A stretch of 64,000 nucleotides of DNA from UBA7455 sp026713185 (GCA_963665785.1 OY762456.1:496001-560000), one strand, 5' to 3'. Numbered from the stretch's first letter, positions 17,747 to 27,304 are shown. Notes: generated by a model from the sequence alone, not told the origin. Translations and numbers: made by a program.

Positions 17747-18748
17747 ATGAAAATTTATCCGGAAAAAATCAGCGGAGAGTTAAGCAGAACCCTGCTACCG
17801 GCCTATATAGTCAGTGGTGATGAACCACTCCTGATACAGGAGGTCTGTGATGAAGTTCGGGCGGCTCTTCACAAGGCCGGTTACATTGAACGGGATCTGT
17901 TTCATGTTGAGACCGGATTCGATTGGAGCCAGGTGCTGCACAGCAATAACAGCATCTCTTTGTTTGCCGAGAAAAAAATCCTTGAACTGCGAATGGCTTC
18001 AGACAAGCCAGGGGACAAGGGAGCCAGGGCGCTGACTGAACTTGTGCAGAATCAATCAGAAGATAATTGTTTACTGTTGGTGATGCCGCGGGTCAGTGCG
18101 GCAACACAAAGGACCAAATGGTTCAAGACTGTTGAATCCACAAGCGGCTTTATCCAGGTGTGGCCGATAGATGCCCGAAATCTGCCAGGTTGGCTTGCCA
18201 ACAGATTCAGACGTGCAGGCCTGCAGGCCAGCAGAGAAGCCGTTCAGGCACTGGCATATAAAACCGAGGGAAATCTGCTGGCAGCGGTTCAGGAAATCGA
18301 GCGGTTGAAGCTCTGTTCCGACAGTAACAGGATAGATTTGCAGCAGGTACTCGGTGGTGTAGAAGACAATTCCCGCTATGACGTTTTTCTTCTGATTGAT
18401 GCAGCGCTCAAGGGTAATACAGAACGGGTAATCAAAATCGTTGAAGGATTGCAACTGGAGGGAACGGCGCCGTTGTATCTGAATTTCATGCTGGCCAGGG
18501 AATTACGCAGTCTGTCCGCAATGGCATTTAAAATGGAGCAGGGTCAGTCATTAGGCAACGCCATGAAGAGCGGCAGGGTATGGAATAATAGAAGAGAACC
18601 CGTGACTGCCTGCCTGCGCAGACATTCGGTTAACAGTCTGGAACGGTTACAGCTTCGCCTGGCTGAAGTAGACCGCATGGTGAAGGGTCTGACACCTGGA
18701 CGTCCCTGGGACGAACTTGCCTCTACATTGATGGCATTATCTGCTTGA
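17747..18748 (+). CDS. holA: DNA polymerase III subunit delta
   Basis: HolA is the clamp-opening wrench of the clamp loader. The protein has the family pattern 'LLPAYIVSGDEPLLIQEVCDEVR' at the N-terminus, the 'NSISLFAEKKILELRM' segment, 'KTEGNLLAAVQEIERLKL' in domain II and a C-terminal collar domain ending 'GRPWDELASTLMALSA'. The length (333 residues) is normal. The start is 2 bp after the lptE stop, so the two are co-transcribed. Confidence 0.95.
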   Translation: MKIYPEKISGELSRTLLPAYIVSGDEPLLIQEVCDEVRAALHKAGYIERDLFHVETGFDWSQVLHSNNSISLFAEKKILELRMASDKPGDKGARALTELVQNQSEDNCLLLVMPRVSAATQRTKWFKTVESTSGFIQVWPIDARNLPGWLANRFRRAGLQASREAVQALAYKTEGNLLAAVQEIERLKLCSDSNRIDLQQVLGGVEDNSRYDVFLLIDAALKGNTERVIKIVEGLQLEGTAPLYLNFMLARELRSLSAMAFKMEQGQSLGNAMKSGRVWNNRREPVTACLRRHSVNSLERLQLRLAEVDRMVKGLTPGRPWDELASTLMALSA

Positions 18749-19118
18749 TTTCCTGAAAGCAGCCCCTGCGGAAAATGGACCTGACCCCTTTTTGGGAACC
18801 GTCGATTTTACCTCTCGACGGCAGGAGGGTCCCGTCGCATTTCACCTCGCCTCGGGTCAGAGGGCACTGATAACTTAGAACGGAATTCCGGGTAATTCAA
18901 CCCTTATGGATTAACAGTTTGTTTTAGCGTTCAGACTTTTGGATTTTAACCTGTTCCGAAATACTCATAATGGTAATTTGAGCCTATAAACGCTATTCTT
19001 CGCAATCCTGCCGTTTTGATGGTTCCGCAGTTCTTCTGAAATCAAGACGGCTTCCCGGCGTAACGAGTTGCTGAGGGAAGCATCAGGGTCTTTTAATGTT
19101 CGACAGGTATTGGCAGTA
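18749..19118. other. 370-bp intergenic region with decayed inverted repeat
   Basis: A 7-bp stem (CCGTCGA / TCGACGG, 18798-18820) is nested within outer arms containing CTGACCCC and GGGTCAG (about 18782-18858). This resembles other GGGTCAG hairpins in the window. No run of T follows, so it is not a clear terminator. The remainder should hold the cobS promoter, but none is convincing. Confidence 0.45.
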
Positions 19119-20099
19119 ATGGCAGAGACAAAGAGTATTCATGAAGGATTTGGGCAACCTGACACCGAGGTAAATGTCAGGGAAGTTTTTGGTCTTGATA
19201 TTGACCTGAACGTTCCGGCTTTTTCACATCCAACGGATCATGTTCCGGTGATCGATGACAGTTATATATTCGATTTGGAAACCACGCAGGCAATTCTTGC
19301 AGGATTTGCCCATAACCGCCGTGTCATGATTCAGGGATACCATGGGACAGGGAAATCCACTCACATCGAGCAGGTAGCAGCCCGACTGAACTGGCCCTGT
19401 ATTCGCATCAACCTGGACAGTCATGTCAGCCGTATCGACCTCATAGGCAAAGATGCCATAGTGCTTCAGGATGGCAAACAGGTCACCGAGTTCAGGGAAG
19501 GATTGTTACCTTGGGCGCTGCAACGCGCATGCGCCATCGTCTTTGACGAGTATGATGCCGGTCGTCCGGATGTCATGTTCGTGATCCAAAGGGTACTGGA
19601 AGTGGAAGGCAAGCTGACACTGCTGGATCAGAGCAAGGTCATCAGTCCGCACCCGTCTTTCAGGTTATTCTCCACGACGAATACAATAGGCTTGGGAGAT
19701 TCCACGGGTCTCTATCATGGCACTCAACAGATCAACCAGGGCCAGATGGACAGGTGGAACATCGTGACCACCCTGAATTATCTGGAACGGGAAAAGGAAA
19801 TCGATATCGTCATGTCCAAAATGCCTAAGCTTGATCGATGGACCGTGGGTAACATGGTTTCCGTTGCCGATCTTACTCGCCAGGGATTTATCAATGGTGA
19901 TATTTCCATCGTCATGTCGCCCCGTACTGTCATCATGTGGGCAGAAAATGCCAGTATTTTCAATGAATACGGTTTTGCTTTCCGACTGACTTTTCTCAAC
20001 AAGTGTGACGATACGGAAAGATCAATAGTCGCTGAGTACTATCAACGCTGTATGGGAGAGGAATTGCCGGAGTCCAGTGCGAGCGTTGTGCTTGCCTGA
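19119..20099 (+). CDS. cobS: CobS-like AAA+ ATPase (cobaltochelatase small subunit family)
   Basis: This MoxR-type AAA+ protein has Walker A 'GYHGTGKSTHIEQ', Walker B 'CAIVFDEYDAGRPD' and a sensor-like 'LFSTTNTIGLGD'. It matches CobS throughout, beginning 'VREVFGLDIDLNVPAFSHPTD'. CobS forms a ring with CobT and powers cobalt insertion by CobN in aerobic B12 synthesis. No CobN or other cobalamin gene is in view, so the pair may serve another chelatase or chaperone role. ATG 19119 gives 326 residues, and an upstream TTG is possible. cobT starts 16 bp downstream. Confidence 0.9.
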   Translation: MAETKSIHEGFGQPDTEVNVREVFGLDIDLNVPAFSHPTDHVPVIDDSYIFDLETTQAILAGFAHNRRVMIQGYHGTGKSTHIEQVAARLNWPCIRINLDSHVSRIDLIGKDAIVLQDGKQVTEFREGLLPWALQRACAIVFDEYDAGRPDVMFVIQRVLEVEGKLTLLDQSKVISPHPSFRLFSTTNTIGLGDSTGLYHGTQQINQGQMDRWNIVTTLNYLEREKEIDIVMSKMPKLDRWTVGNMVSVADLTRQGFINGDISIVMSPRTVIMWAENASIFNEYGFAFRLTFLNKCDDTERSIVAEYYQRCMGEELPESSASVVLA

Positions 20100-20115
20100 C
20101 TGGTAAAAAAGTGCC

Positions 20116-21960
20116 GTGTCACAGAACGATGATACCCGGGAGATATTCAAAGAAGCCGTAACCTCAACCATGCGGGCTATCTCCGGAAATGAGGAACTCA
20201 ACGTCAGTTTTGGGCGGGGTAAGCCTTATATGCAGGGTAATCGTGCTCGTGTGCCCCTGCCGGAAAATGATCTGAGCGATGCGGAACTGGCCTCGTTGCG
20301 TGGTGTCGCAGATCAGTTTGCATTGCGTATCCGTTTCCATGATGAAGGTTATCATCGGAAAAACAGACCCCTTGCCGGTGTTGCCAGGGACGTTTTTGAC
20401 TGCGTGGAATCTGCACGGATTGCCTCCATCGGCGCCAGCCTGATGAAAGGTGTCGGGATGAATCTCAATGCACAACTTGAGCAGCAGAGTGTCGACAGCG
20501 GATTCGATACCATCGATCACCAGAGCAAGGCCCCGCTGGGCGATGCTGTTGGTATGTATCTGCGAGAGAAGATCACCGGAATTCCAGTACCGCCTTCCGC
20601 ACAGAACATTCTGCATTTCTGGCACGATTATATCGATGAGAGGATTGGCGGTGTGACCCGGAATCTTGAGGATGTCATGTTCGACCAGGAGAAGTTTTCC
20701 AGGGTAACCCGTCAGATGCTCAATGCTCTTGGCTTGACCGAGGACTGGGGGCAGGAAGACACGGACGCCGACCCGGATGAAATGGAAGAGCAGAATGACG
20801 ACATGGACAATCAGCTGGGCGATGAAGCTTCTGATCAGGACATGTCAGCCGAAGGAGATCTATCGGATGCCATCGAAGGCGAGGCGCCTGTCGACCTGGA
20901 AGCCATGGATATAGCGGAGGTGGATGGGGATGAGGACGAAGCGGGTGCTCCCCCTGATTATTCGGGCGACAAGAGCTGGCTGCGTCCGCGGGAAAGTGAG
21001 TACAAATCCTATACCGAAATGTTTGATGAAATGGTTTTTGCAGATGAACTCTGCGAACCGGAAGAACTTGATCGACTCAGGGGTGCTCTGGACAAGCACC
21101 TGCAGAACTCCCAGATTGTCATCAGCAAGCTGGCAAACCGGTTGCAGCGCAAACTGATGGCACAGCAGAACAGAACCTGGGAATTCGACCTGGAGGAGGG
21201 AATTCTCGATACCTCCAGACTGCCTGGTGTCATTATTGATCCCTTCAATCCCCTGGCATTCAAGCAGGAAAAGGATATGGATTTTCGGGATACCGTGGTT
21301 TCTCTGCTGATAGACAGTTCGGGTTCCATGCGGGGCAGGTCCATTACCACTGCCGCCATGTGCGCAGACATTCTTGGCCGGACGCTGGAACGATGTACGG
21401 TCAAAGTGGAGATTCTTGGTTTTACCACCCGAGCCTGGCGTGGTGGCCAGTCACGGGAACTCTGGCTGCAACATGGAAAGCAGGCACAGCCGGGCAGGTT
21501 GAATGATTTGCGTCATATCATTTACAAGGCAGCGGATATGCCCTGGCGCAGAGCGCGCAGAAATCTTGGTCTTATGATGCGGGAAGAACTGCTGAAGGAA
21601 AATATTGATGGTGAGGCATTGTTGTGGGCTCATAACCGGCTTGTTAGCAGGCAGGAAGACAGACACATCCTGATGGTCATTTCGGACGGTCTGCCGGTGG
21701 ATAACAGTACCTTGCTGGTCAATCCCAGCAACTATCTTGAACAGCATTTGAAGTATGCGATAGACCAGATAGAAAACTACTCGGAAGTCGAACTGGTTGC
21801 TATCGGGATTGGTCATGATGTCACGCATCATTATCGCCGTGCGGTGACCATTACCGATGCTGAACAACTGGGAGATGCAATGATTGAGCAGCTTGTTGAT
21901 CTGTTTGATCAGGAATCGAATAAAAAAACCGCCCGGCACAGGCAAAGGGAACTCGCCTGA
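20116..21960 (+). CDS. cobT: CobT-like VWA-domain protein (cobaltochelatase subunit family)
   Basis: The 614-residue protein has the CobT N-terminal domain ('AISGNEELNVSFGRGKPYMQG', 'RIRFHDEGYHRKNRPLAG'), a very acidic linker (about residues 213-280) and a C-terminal von Willebrand A domain. The MIDAS motif is 'LLIDSSGSMRGRS', with a further 'MVISDGLPVD'. It partners CobS in an AAA+/VWA chelatase complex. The start is GTG 20116 with no long leader. The NUDIX gene follows after 3 bp, so the three genes form an operon. Confidence 0.92.
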   Translation: MSQNDDTREIFKEAVTSTMRAISGNEELNVSFGRGKPYMQGNRARVPLPENDLSDAELASLRGVADQFALRIRFHDEGYHRKNRPLAGVARDVFDCVESARIASIGASLMKGVGMNLNAQLEQQSVDSGFDTIDHQSKAPLGDAVGMYLREKITGIPVPPSAQNILHFWHDYIDERIGGVTRNLEDVMFDQEKFSRVTRQMLNALGLTEDWGQEDTDADPDEMEEQNDDMDNQLGDEASDQDMSAEGDLSDAIEGEAPVDLEAMDIAEVDGDEDEAGAPPDYSGDKSWLRPRESEYKSYTEMFDEMVFADELCEPEELDRLRGALDKHLQNSQIVISKLANRLQRKLMAQQNRTWEFDLEEGILDTSRLPGVIIDPFNPLAFKQEKDMDFRDTVVSLLIDSSGSMRGRSITTAAMCADILGRTLERCTVKVEILGFTTRAWRGGQSRELWLQHGKQAQPGRLNDLRHIIYKAADMPWRRARRNLGLMMREELLKENIDGEALLWAHNRLVSRQEDRHILMVISDGLPVDNSTLLVNPSNYLEQHLKYAIDQIENYSEVELVAIGIGHDVTHHYRRAVTITDAEQLGDAMIEQLVDLFDQESNKKTARHRQRELA

Positions 21961-21963
21961 ACC

Positions 21964-22521
21964 GTGCACAATCCCCGGATTCTGTCGCTGCTGGCTGATT
22001 ATCTCAGGGTTTACCCCGAGGAGCATGCAACAATCACCCGTCTGGAGAATTTCATCAGGAACCATGATGACTGCTTCCGGCGTGAACTGACCATCGGTCA
22101 CATCACAGGTTCGGCATGGCTACTGGATGCTTCTTTACAGCGTGCCTTGCTGACGCATCATCGTAAGCTGAATATCTGGTTGCAGCCGGGTGGTCATGCA
22201 GACGGTGAGAGTAACGTTATTGCTGTTGCCATGCGGGAAGCCAGAGAGGAATCCGGTCTGGCCGAAATAGAGGTGGTAAGTCCTGCCCTGTTTGATGTCG
22301 ATATACATGTTATTCCGGAAAGGAAGGGTGAAGCTCAACACCTGCATTACGATTGTCGATTTTTGCTGAAGTCTGCCGGGGATGATCAATATACCATCAG
22401 TGAGGAATCTCATGATCTGGCCTGGGTCCCTCTCGGGGAGATCGCCCGATATACCGTGGAGGAATCCATCATGCGTATGGTTCGCAAGACCGAACAGCTA
22501 TTCCAAAGAAAAGGGGTCTGA
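21964..22521 (+). CDS. NUDIX hydrolase
   Basis: The 185-residue protein carries a NUDIX box near residues 78-100, read in 'GGHADGESNVIAVAMREAREESGL'. The REAxEESG core is intact and the spacing from the first glycine is slightly off the textbook form, as is usual in this subfamily. It would hydrolyse a nucleoside diphosphate linked to another group. The substrate is unknown. It starts with GTG 3 bp after cobT. The stop lies inside the palindrome GGGGTCTGACCCC. Confidence 0.88.
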   Translation: MHNPRILSLLADYLRVYPEEHATITRLENFIRNHDDCFRRELTIGHITGSAWLLDASLQRALLTHHRKLNIWLQPGGHADGESNVIAVAMREAREESGLAEIEVVSPALFDVDIHVIPERKGEAQHLHYDCRFLLKSAGDDQYTISEESHDLAWVPLGEIARYTVEESIMRMVRKTEQLFQRKGV

Positions 22522-22525
22522 CCCC
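22513..22525. repeat. GGGGTC-T-GACCCC palindrome
   Basis: This short perfect palindrome overlaps the NUDIX stop codon. It shares GGGGTC(A/T)GA with the longer inverted repeats near 18.8 and 49.3 kb and the arm near 51.65 kb, and seems part of a scattered repeat family. Confidence 0.5.
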
Positions 22526-22538
22526 ACTCTAATACAAT

Positions 22539-23219
22539 TCAAGGCGTAGCTTCTTCAAACTGCAATTGTTGCGACTCAGCCGGTCTGCCAGATGCCGAGT
22601 GATTAGAATAGGTTGCCCATGTGGGTTCGTATTTTTCTGCCTGATCGCCCCATGTATCCCAACCATTCATGCTTCCACGGGCGAACATTTCAAGGTATGG
22701 ACCCCAACTGCAACTCTCAATCAAATCATATTGCTCATCTGGCTTTCGAGAATGCTCACGTTTCATGGTTCGGATGATATTGACCTGCCTTCTGCCCGCT
22801 GCCAGGGTCCTGACGTTCTTACCACGCACACCGAACAAAATCATTTCTGTAGTATTTCGGAAATAGAACCCTACTCCTCTTCCATCTGGACCGCCGTCTT
22901 TTCGGACCTTATGCCAAATCAGATTGGTCTTATATTGAAAACCCCATGCTTCCAATACCGCCATTCCTTCTTTCAGGAGAGCATTGGGTACCCATAAGTA
23001 TAGATGACTAGGTTCATCAGCAATTTGAGATACCGGCAATGCAATTAATTCTTCCAGAGTCATAGTAGAATACCGATTCAGTCGTTTGTGCTCCGGTGCT
23101 ACCTTTCCCGTTCGGTTAGTAAATTGCCACGGGGGATCGGCTAAAATCGTGCCATACCTTCTATTATTAGTCTGCTTCAGTAAGTCTTCAGCTGGCGAAA
23201 TTTTATTCTTGGGATTCAT
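22539..23219 (-). CDS. MT-A70 family DNA adenine methyltransferase
   Basis: This protein has the MT-A70 catalytic tetrapeptide DPPW in 'YGTILADPPWQFTNRTG', plus 'YSTMTLEELIALPVSQIA', 'HLYLWVPNALLKEGMAVLEAWGF' and 'RNTTEMILFGVRG'. It should methylate adenine at N6. It directly follows a BglII-like endonuclease gene and overlaps it by 17 bp, so it is the protective half of a type II restriction-modification system. ATG 23219 is preferred for its upstream GGTGGA, but ATG 23228 is also possible. Confidence 0.9.
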   Translation of the reverse strand: MNPKNKISPAEDLLKQTNNRRYGTILADPPWQFTNRTGKVAPEHKRLNRYSTMTLEELIALPVSQIADEPSHLYLWVPNALLKEGMAVLEAWGFQYKTNLIWHKVRKDGGPDGRGVGFYFRNTTEMILFGVRGKNVRTLAAGRRQVNIIRTMKREHSRKPDEQYDLIESCSWGPYLEMFARGSMNGWDTWGDQAEKYEPTWATYSNHSASGRPAESQQLQFEEATP

Positions 23220-23814
23220 ATCGGTCATCCACCAATTTTTTAGTGATACCAAATACCAAAACAGGGCACCCACCATTTCTACCCGCACGAAGCCTTGGCA
23301 GTAACTTGTTCATGTGAGTCGTGCTTGCCCCATATTTTTTCTTGATGCTTTCACCCATTTCATTAAATAATGAATCCAGGTCATTACTCCGTGTGACCAA
23401 AACACCAACACTTATCCGGTCGTAATCAAAGAAAGTACGGAAAGCGAATAAATCTCTATCAAAAGTCTGGTCTTTACTATTCCATTCCATATCAAAGGCA
23501 ATTCTACCCTTCAAATAATCTACTTTATGAGTATCCTGATGAACTTCAACATCATCTGCGATCATCCTGGCTTGAAGCTGCTTTTCTTTCCAGCCTAGAG
23601 GTCTGAGGAATGTAGACAGCTTTTTAGGGATAGTGCTTTCATTTCCACCCGGTTTACGAATGTCTTCACGTGTAATGCGAAATTTCCTGAGTGCCTGGCA
23701 AATTTCTTGATATTCAATTGGAAACTCGTGGGCAAGTATTGCAGCAGCATGGCGATAGTCTTTGACTTCGTACAATTTTCTAATATCTTCTGGTACAAAA
23801 TCGGACCAAATCAC
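23203..23814 (-). CDS. BglII/BstYI-like type II restriction endonuclease
   Basis: The 203-residue protein resembles the BglII family. It has a central 'RIAFDMEWNSKDQTFDRDL' stretch with the acidic and lysine residues expected of the nuclease site, then 'ISVGVLVTRSNDLDSLF' and the C-terminal 'LPRLRAGRNGGCPVLVFGI'. Family members cut sites built around GATC (AGATCT, RGATCY), so a GATC-containing target is a reasonable inference. It is co-transcribed with the overlapping adenine methyltransferase. The pair stands between GGGGTC repeats and an IS, consistent with recent arrival. Confidence 0.85.
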   Translation of the reverse strand: MIWSDFVPEDIRKLYEVKDYRHAAAILAHEFPIEYQEICQALRKFRITREDIRKPGGNESTIPKKLSTFLRPLGWKEKQLQARMIADDVEVHQDTHKVDYLKGRIAFDMEWNSKDQTFDRDLFAFRTFFDYDRISVGVLVTRSNDLDSLFNEMGESIKKKYGASTTHMNKLLPRLRAGRNGGCPVLVFGITKKLVDDRYESQE

Positions 23815-24170
23815 TTTATAGAGTACCCCATGTTGAATTACCTGAATGCCATATACTGTATACTTACACAGCCATTAAAGTTAAGCAAGCTTTACTTGTT
23901 GTCCATGTTGCCTCAATTCAAATGTTACCAAAAAATCAAGCTCAATGGTGTGCCCAAATCCTTACATAGGCATTTGTCACCTCTCAAAATGACTGATTTC
24001 AGTCATGTTGAGAGGCACCCGTGACTGTCTTTGAGTCAAGGGGATAAAAAATATGCTTTTGACAGCCTGTTTTTTATCGCATTACCGCATTTGGCAGCAT
24101 CGCCCATTTTTCAGGCAAGCGGAACCTTGCACGGTTGTGCCCAGGGGTTATTCGGCGGCTTTTTACCGCG
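23815..24170. other. 356-bp gap upstream of the endonuclease gene
   Basis: This AT-rich stretch holds the restriction operon's upstream region, the hairpin at 23980-24015, and the 3' flank of the IS1380-like transposase. No gene is evident. Confidence 0.4.
23980..24015. repeat. Strong stem-loop
   Basis: The arms CCTCTCAA and TTGAGAGG enclose a second stem ATGACT / AGTCAT, giving a nearly continuous 14-bp hairpin with a small loop. No T-run follows on either strand, so it is not a standard terminator. It may be an IS end-flank structure or a protein-binding palindrome. Confidence 0.65.
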
Positions 24171-25490
24171 TTAGATCGGCGGCGGTTCAATCTCCCTCAT
24201 TAGATCCAATAGCTTCGCTAATAATTTTTGGTGGTCTTCACGTAATTTAATGATGATCTGACGTCCTGTCTTAACCACCTTGGCGGCGAGCGCATAGACG
24301 CGCCAACGCAGCGTGATAACACGCTTGGTGGCCAGTTCTTCAGGTAATAACTGTCGCATTAAAGCAAACAGATTGTAGGACAGTGCCGTGACCGCAAAGT
24401 ACAGGGCGTTAGCGTTAAAATCGCTACACGGTAATGTGTCCCCACCAAAATCCAGCTTCAGTTCCTTGATGCGGTTTTCGCTGGTTTCACCGCGTTGGTT
24501 GTACCAGTGGACGATTTCACTATCGCTACAATGATCCTTATTGGTGGCTATCGCACGGTAAATATAGCCCCCCACGGCCATTTCATCTGATGTGTTATCC
24601 CCTAAATCCAAACAGGCCTGACCGCGCTTTACTTGCCGTTGCAGCACTGGGGTAAAAGGTTCTTTATAATCGCCAATACAGTGTGTGGTACGGCATGTTT
24701 CCTGCTCAGTGGGTTCCCCGTTAGCATCCAATACAGGACACCACTGTGCAGCACTCAGTTCCGCCAGGAACTGTTTGATGGGCGCACTCATCCTGGCTCT
24801 AATCGCATAGCTAATGCTATTGTCATCGCAATATTGAATGATTTTTGATTGATACCCTGCACAATCAATGCGCAGTGCTTTCACACGTACGCCTGTGGGC
24901 AGTGCTGTTTCACACTGCTGAATGAACTCAAGATTCCGGCTCGCGGGCGCTGCGTTGCCGACACGAAAATCGCAGGCGACAATTTGATCCGTTTCAGCAA
25001 TGTGACCCACCATCGGCATATAGCCCTGGTTTTTGTTATACGTCCACTTCGCTTCTGCTTTACTCGACACCACCTCGCTGGCATCAATGTCTAGTGTGAC
25101 GGCCTTGCACCGGTGCAGTGCTGCTTTCAGCAAATGCTTATTGACCGCCTGCATAGCCTGCATCGATGCCGGCGCCTTACCGAGCCGGCGCAACCATTTC
25201 CCCAAGGCTGTAGCGCAAGGAAAACTCTCCAGTGACAACACAGACAACAAGGCTTTATCGTCATTGAGCAAACGAACATCGTCTAAATGAAAACCAGCGT
25301 CGTGTTGCATGAGCATAAGTGTTTGCACATAAGTTGAGGCGGCAAACCCTCGATTGCTATTGGGTTGTGGAAAATGCTGGTCGACGCAGGCCGAAAACTG
25401 GATTGACTCCATGAGCTGGGCCGGGAGTAATAATCCAGCGCGTGAGGTTAATAAGCCTTTAGTCGTGGCAAGTTTATGCGGTAGAATCAT
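24171..25490 (-). mobile_element. IS1380-family transposase
   Basis: The roughly 439-residue transposase matches IS1380 enzymes: 'LDIDASEVVSSKAEAKWTYN', 'GYMPMVGHIAETDQIVACDF', 'LRIDCAGYQSKIIQYC' and 'HWYNQRGETSENRIKELKLD', which carry the DDE residues. The start is put at the ATG giving 'MILPHKLATTKGLL', with 17 further in-frame residues possible upstream. The reading frame is intact. Terminal repeats were not resolved by eye. Confidence 0.88.
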
Positions 25491-25541
25491 GGTAAGCCTT
25501 GAGTTGTTGCACCCATTGGGTGATGGTGGGTTTTGTTGCAA

Positions 25542-25873
25542 ACCATTATACAGCCAAGGCTTCCTGCGTTTTAGTGATTTCTATGTACGGATTGGGGGTG
25601 TGCGTTCGTCGTTGGTTCGGGCGATAGCCATGCGTTAACTCCTCGACAAAAGAAGTGTCGACATTAAAGATGTCTTTATTCGGGGGACAGTTTACTTAAT
25701 TCAGGGTGTTCGCAGATGGCTTTGGGGTATTCATTTGCTTCAGCGTCTGCGCGTCCCTCCGGGATTCCCTTGTATCTTTCCTTAACAGCTATTCCAGACG
25801 TTTAAGAACAAATGGTGTAGTTTGTCCACGACCGTGGTGAACTGGGGGATTCTCCCGCGAAGATGTAGTGGTA
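25542..25873. other. 332-bp gap between two insertion sequences
   Basis: This gap contains the right flank of the IS1380-like element and a truncated copy of the hairpin element at 25712-25770. Nothing else is recognised. Confidence 0.45.
25712..25770 (+). repeat. Truncated copy of the leuS-lptE hairpin element
   Basis: Fifty-nine bases match 16990-17048 with one difference, starting exactly at the terminal repeat GCAGATGGCTTTGGGG. The right half and the second inverted repeat are missing. Confidence 0.8.
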
Positions 25874-25939
25874 TGATCTTCCCCCGAAATTCTGGACACC
25901 TAGTTAAGCGTTATATAATGATTCAAGACGAGGTGTTCT

Positions 25940-26239
25940 ATGAGCAAACGCACAAGAAAAAGATATACCCCTGAGTTCAAACGCGAGGCGGTGAGTCTGG
26001 TGACAGAACACGGCTACAGCAAAGCAGAAGCTGGCCGGAGTTTGGATGTAAACCCAAATCAAATCAGGCGCTGGCAGCTCGCATTGGAGGCTGACGGAAG
26101 CGATGCGTTCCCAGGCCAGGGTAAGTTGACTCCGGATCAGAAGAGGATTCGGGACTTGGAGTCTGAAAACCGGCGTTTACGGATGGAGAAAGATGTCCTA
26201 AAAAAAGCGACGGTCTTCTTCATGCAGGAAAAGTCATGA
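25940..26239 (+). CDS. IS3 transposase OrfA
   Basis: This 99-residue DNA-binding subunit has a helix-turn-helix ('KREAVSLVTEHGYSKAEAGR', 'VNPNQIRRWQ') and a C-terminal leucine-zipper-like stretch ('IRDLESENRRLRMEKDVLKK'). It overlaps OrfB by 4 bp (ATGA), so OrfB may be made by coupling or frameshifting. It is intact, but the element lacks a complete OrfB. Confidence 0.93.
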   Translation: MSKRTRKRYTPEFKREAVSLVTEHGYSKAEAGRSLDVNPNQIRRWQLALEADGSDAFPGQGKLTPDQKRIRDLESENRRLRMEKDVLKKATVFFMQEKS

Positions 26240-26644
26240 GGTATCGATTCATCGATGCGCATAAGAAGACCTGGCCAGTTCGTCTCATGAGTCGGGTGTT
26301 AGCTGTATCCACGAGTGGATACTATGAGTGGCGACAACGTCCTGAAAGTAAACAGAACCAGTCAAATCGGGTTCTGGATAGCCATATCCGCGAGGTCTAC
26401 GACGAGCACAAGCAACGCTATGGTGTGCCTCGCATTACTGACGAACTCCGGGATCGTGGACTGCAGTGCAGTGAAAACCGCGTGGCTCGCCGTATGAAAA
26501 GCTTGGGTTTGAAGGGTATCCAGGCGAAGAAGTTTAAACGCACCACAGATTCGGACCATGACCAACCGGTAGCGCCTGATTTAATTAAACAAGACTTCAC
26601 GGCACTGTCTGCCAACCAGAAATGGGTCAGCGATATGACCTACG
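26236..26644 (+). pseudogene. IS3 transposase OrfB, 3'-truncated
   Basis: The integrase-type transposase keeps its N-terminal half ('RVLAVSTSGYYEWRQRPES', 'YGVPRITDELRDRGL') and ends at 'NQKWVSDMTY', the first catalytic Asp of the DDE core. The next bases, GTGCGCC, are the 5' end of a group II intron. The remaining core and the right end of the IS are absent. Confidence 0.88.
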
Positions 26645-27304
26645 GTGCGCCCAGTCTTCGGAGGTGTCATTGATGACGCTGCCGAAGCTTGAGCATGTTT
26701 GGAATGTAGAGAGACTAATGAAGGAGGATAGAGTCTGATACCCGCTTTTCGCTACGGAAAAGCGAGAGCCGAAACGGCGGTGACCTGCCGTGCACTGGCA
26801 GGGTGACGTAGCCCGTGGGAAACGGGGCGTGAGGCGAGGTCGTTACGCCGAGATGCGTCTCTAGGCTAAATGCGGAAAGGTTGAGGAACACGAACCGGTT
26901 AATGCGCGTCTGTGGGTTGAAATGTCACCACTTCCTACACGACTTAACAGGAAGTTCATGGGCAGATATCAGGTAGAGGTAGGGCTTGATATCTGGTGAC
27001 GGCACTACAAGTACGGGTGCGATCACCAAGCGACGTAGAGTGCGTAGCTAGCATGTAGCGTCCGTGACGACTTGCGGTAAGCAAGGATAAAGACTGCGAC
27101 CGGCAACCGAACCCGTGTGTTTGAGTCCAACATGTGAACTGGGGAAGGCGATGGTGGGATGCCAAGGGAGTGCGGCCCCGATGCCCCCATTGCTGGCGGA
27201 GCTTCCGTAGTAGTCAGCGACAGGGAGAACCTGTTACACGGCGAAGGGGAGCAGTTCAAGTAGCTTACGTGGCAGATTAGCTGCCCCTAAAGAGGTGAAG
27301 ACCT
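26645..27304 (+). ncRNA. Group II intron 1 5' ribozyme region
   Basis: About 660 bases without a coding frame precede the reverse transcriptase. They start with the group II consensus GUGYG and contain many local stems, for example around TCTTCGG...CCGAAG near 26654-26686. They should form domains I-III, with the open reading frame in domain IV. Confidence 0.75.

Larger units (their letters stand above)
25874..26644 (+). mobile_element. IS3-family element, truncated by a group II intron
   Basis: The left terminal repeat starts TGATCTTCCCCCGAAATTCT at 25874. OrfA and OrfB follow in the usual overlapping arrangement. The element stops abruptly at 26644, where a group II intron begins, and its right part is not seen anywhere in the window. 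Confidence 0.8.

Noticed and set aside
18798..18820. A terminator after holA
   Set aside because: The 7-bp stem has no following T-run and forms part of a larger decayed GGGTCAG repeat.
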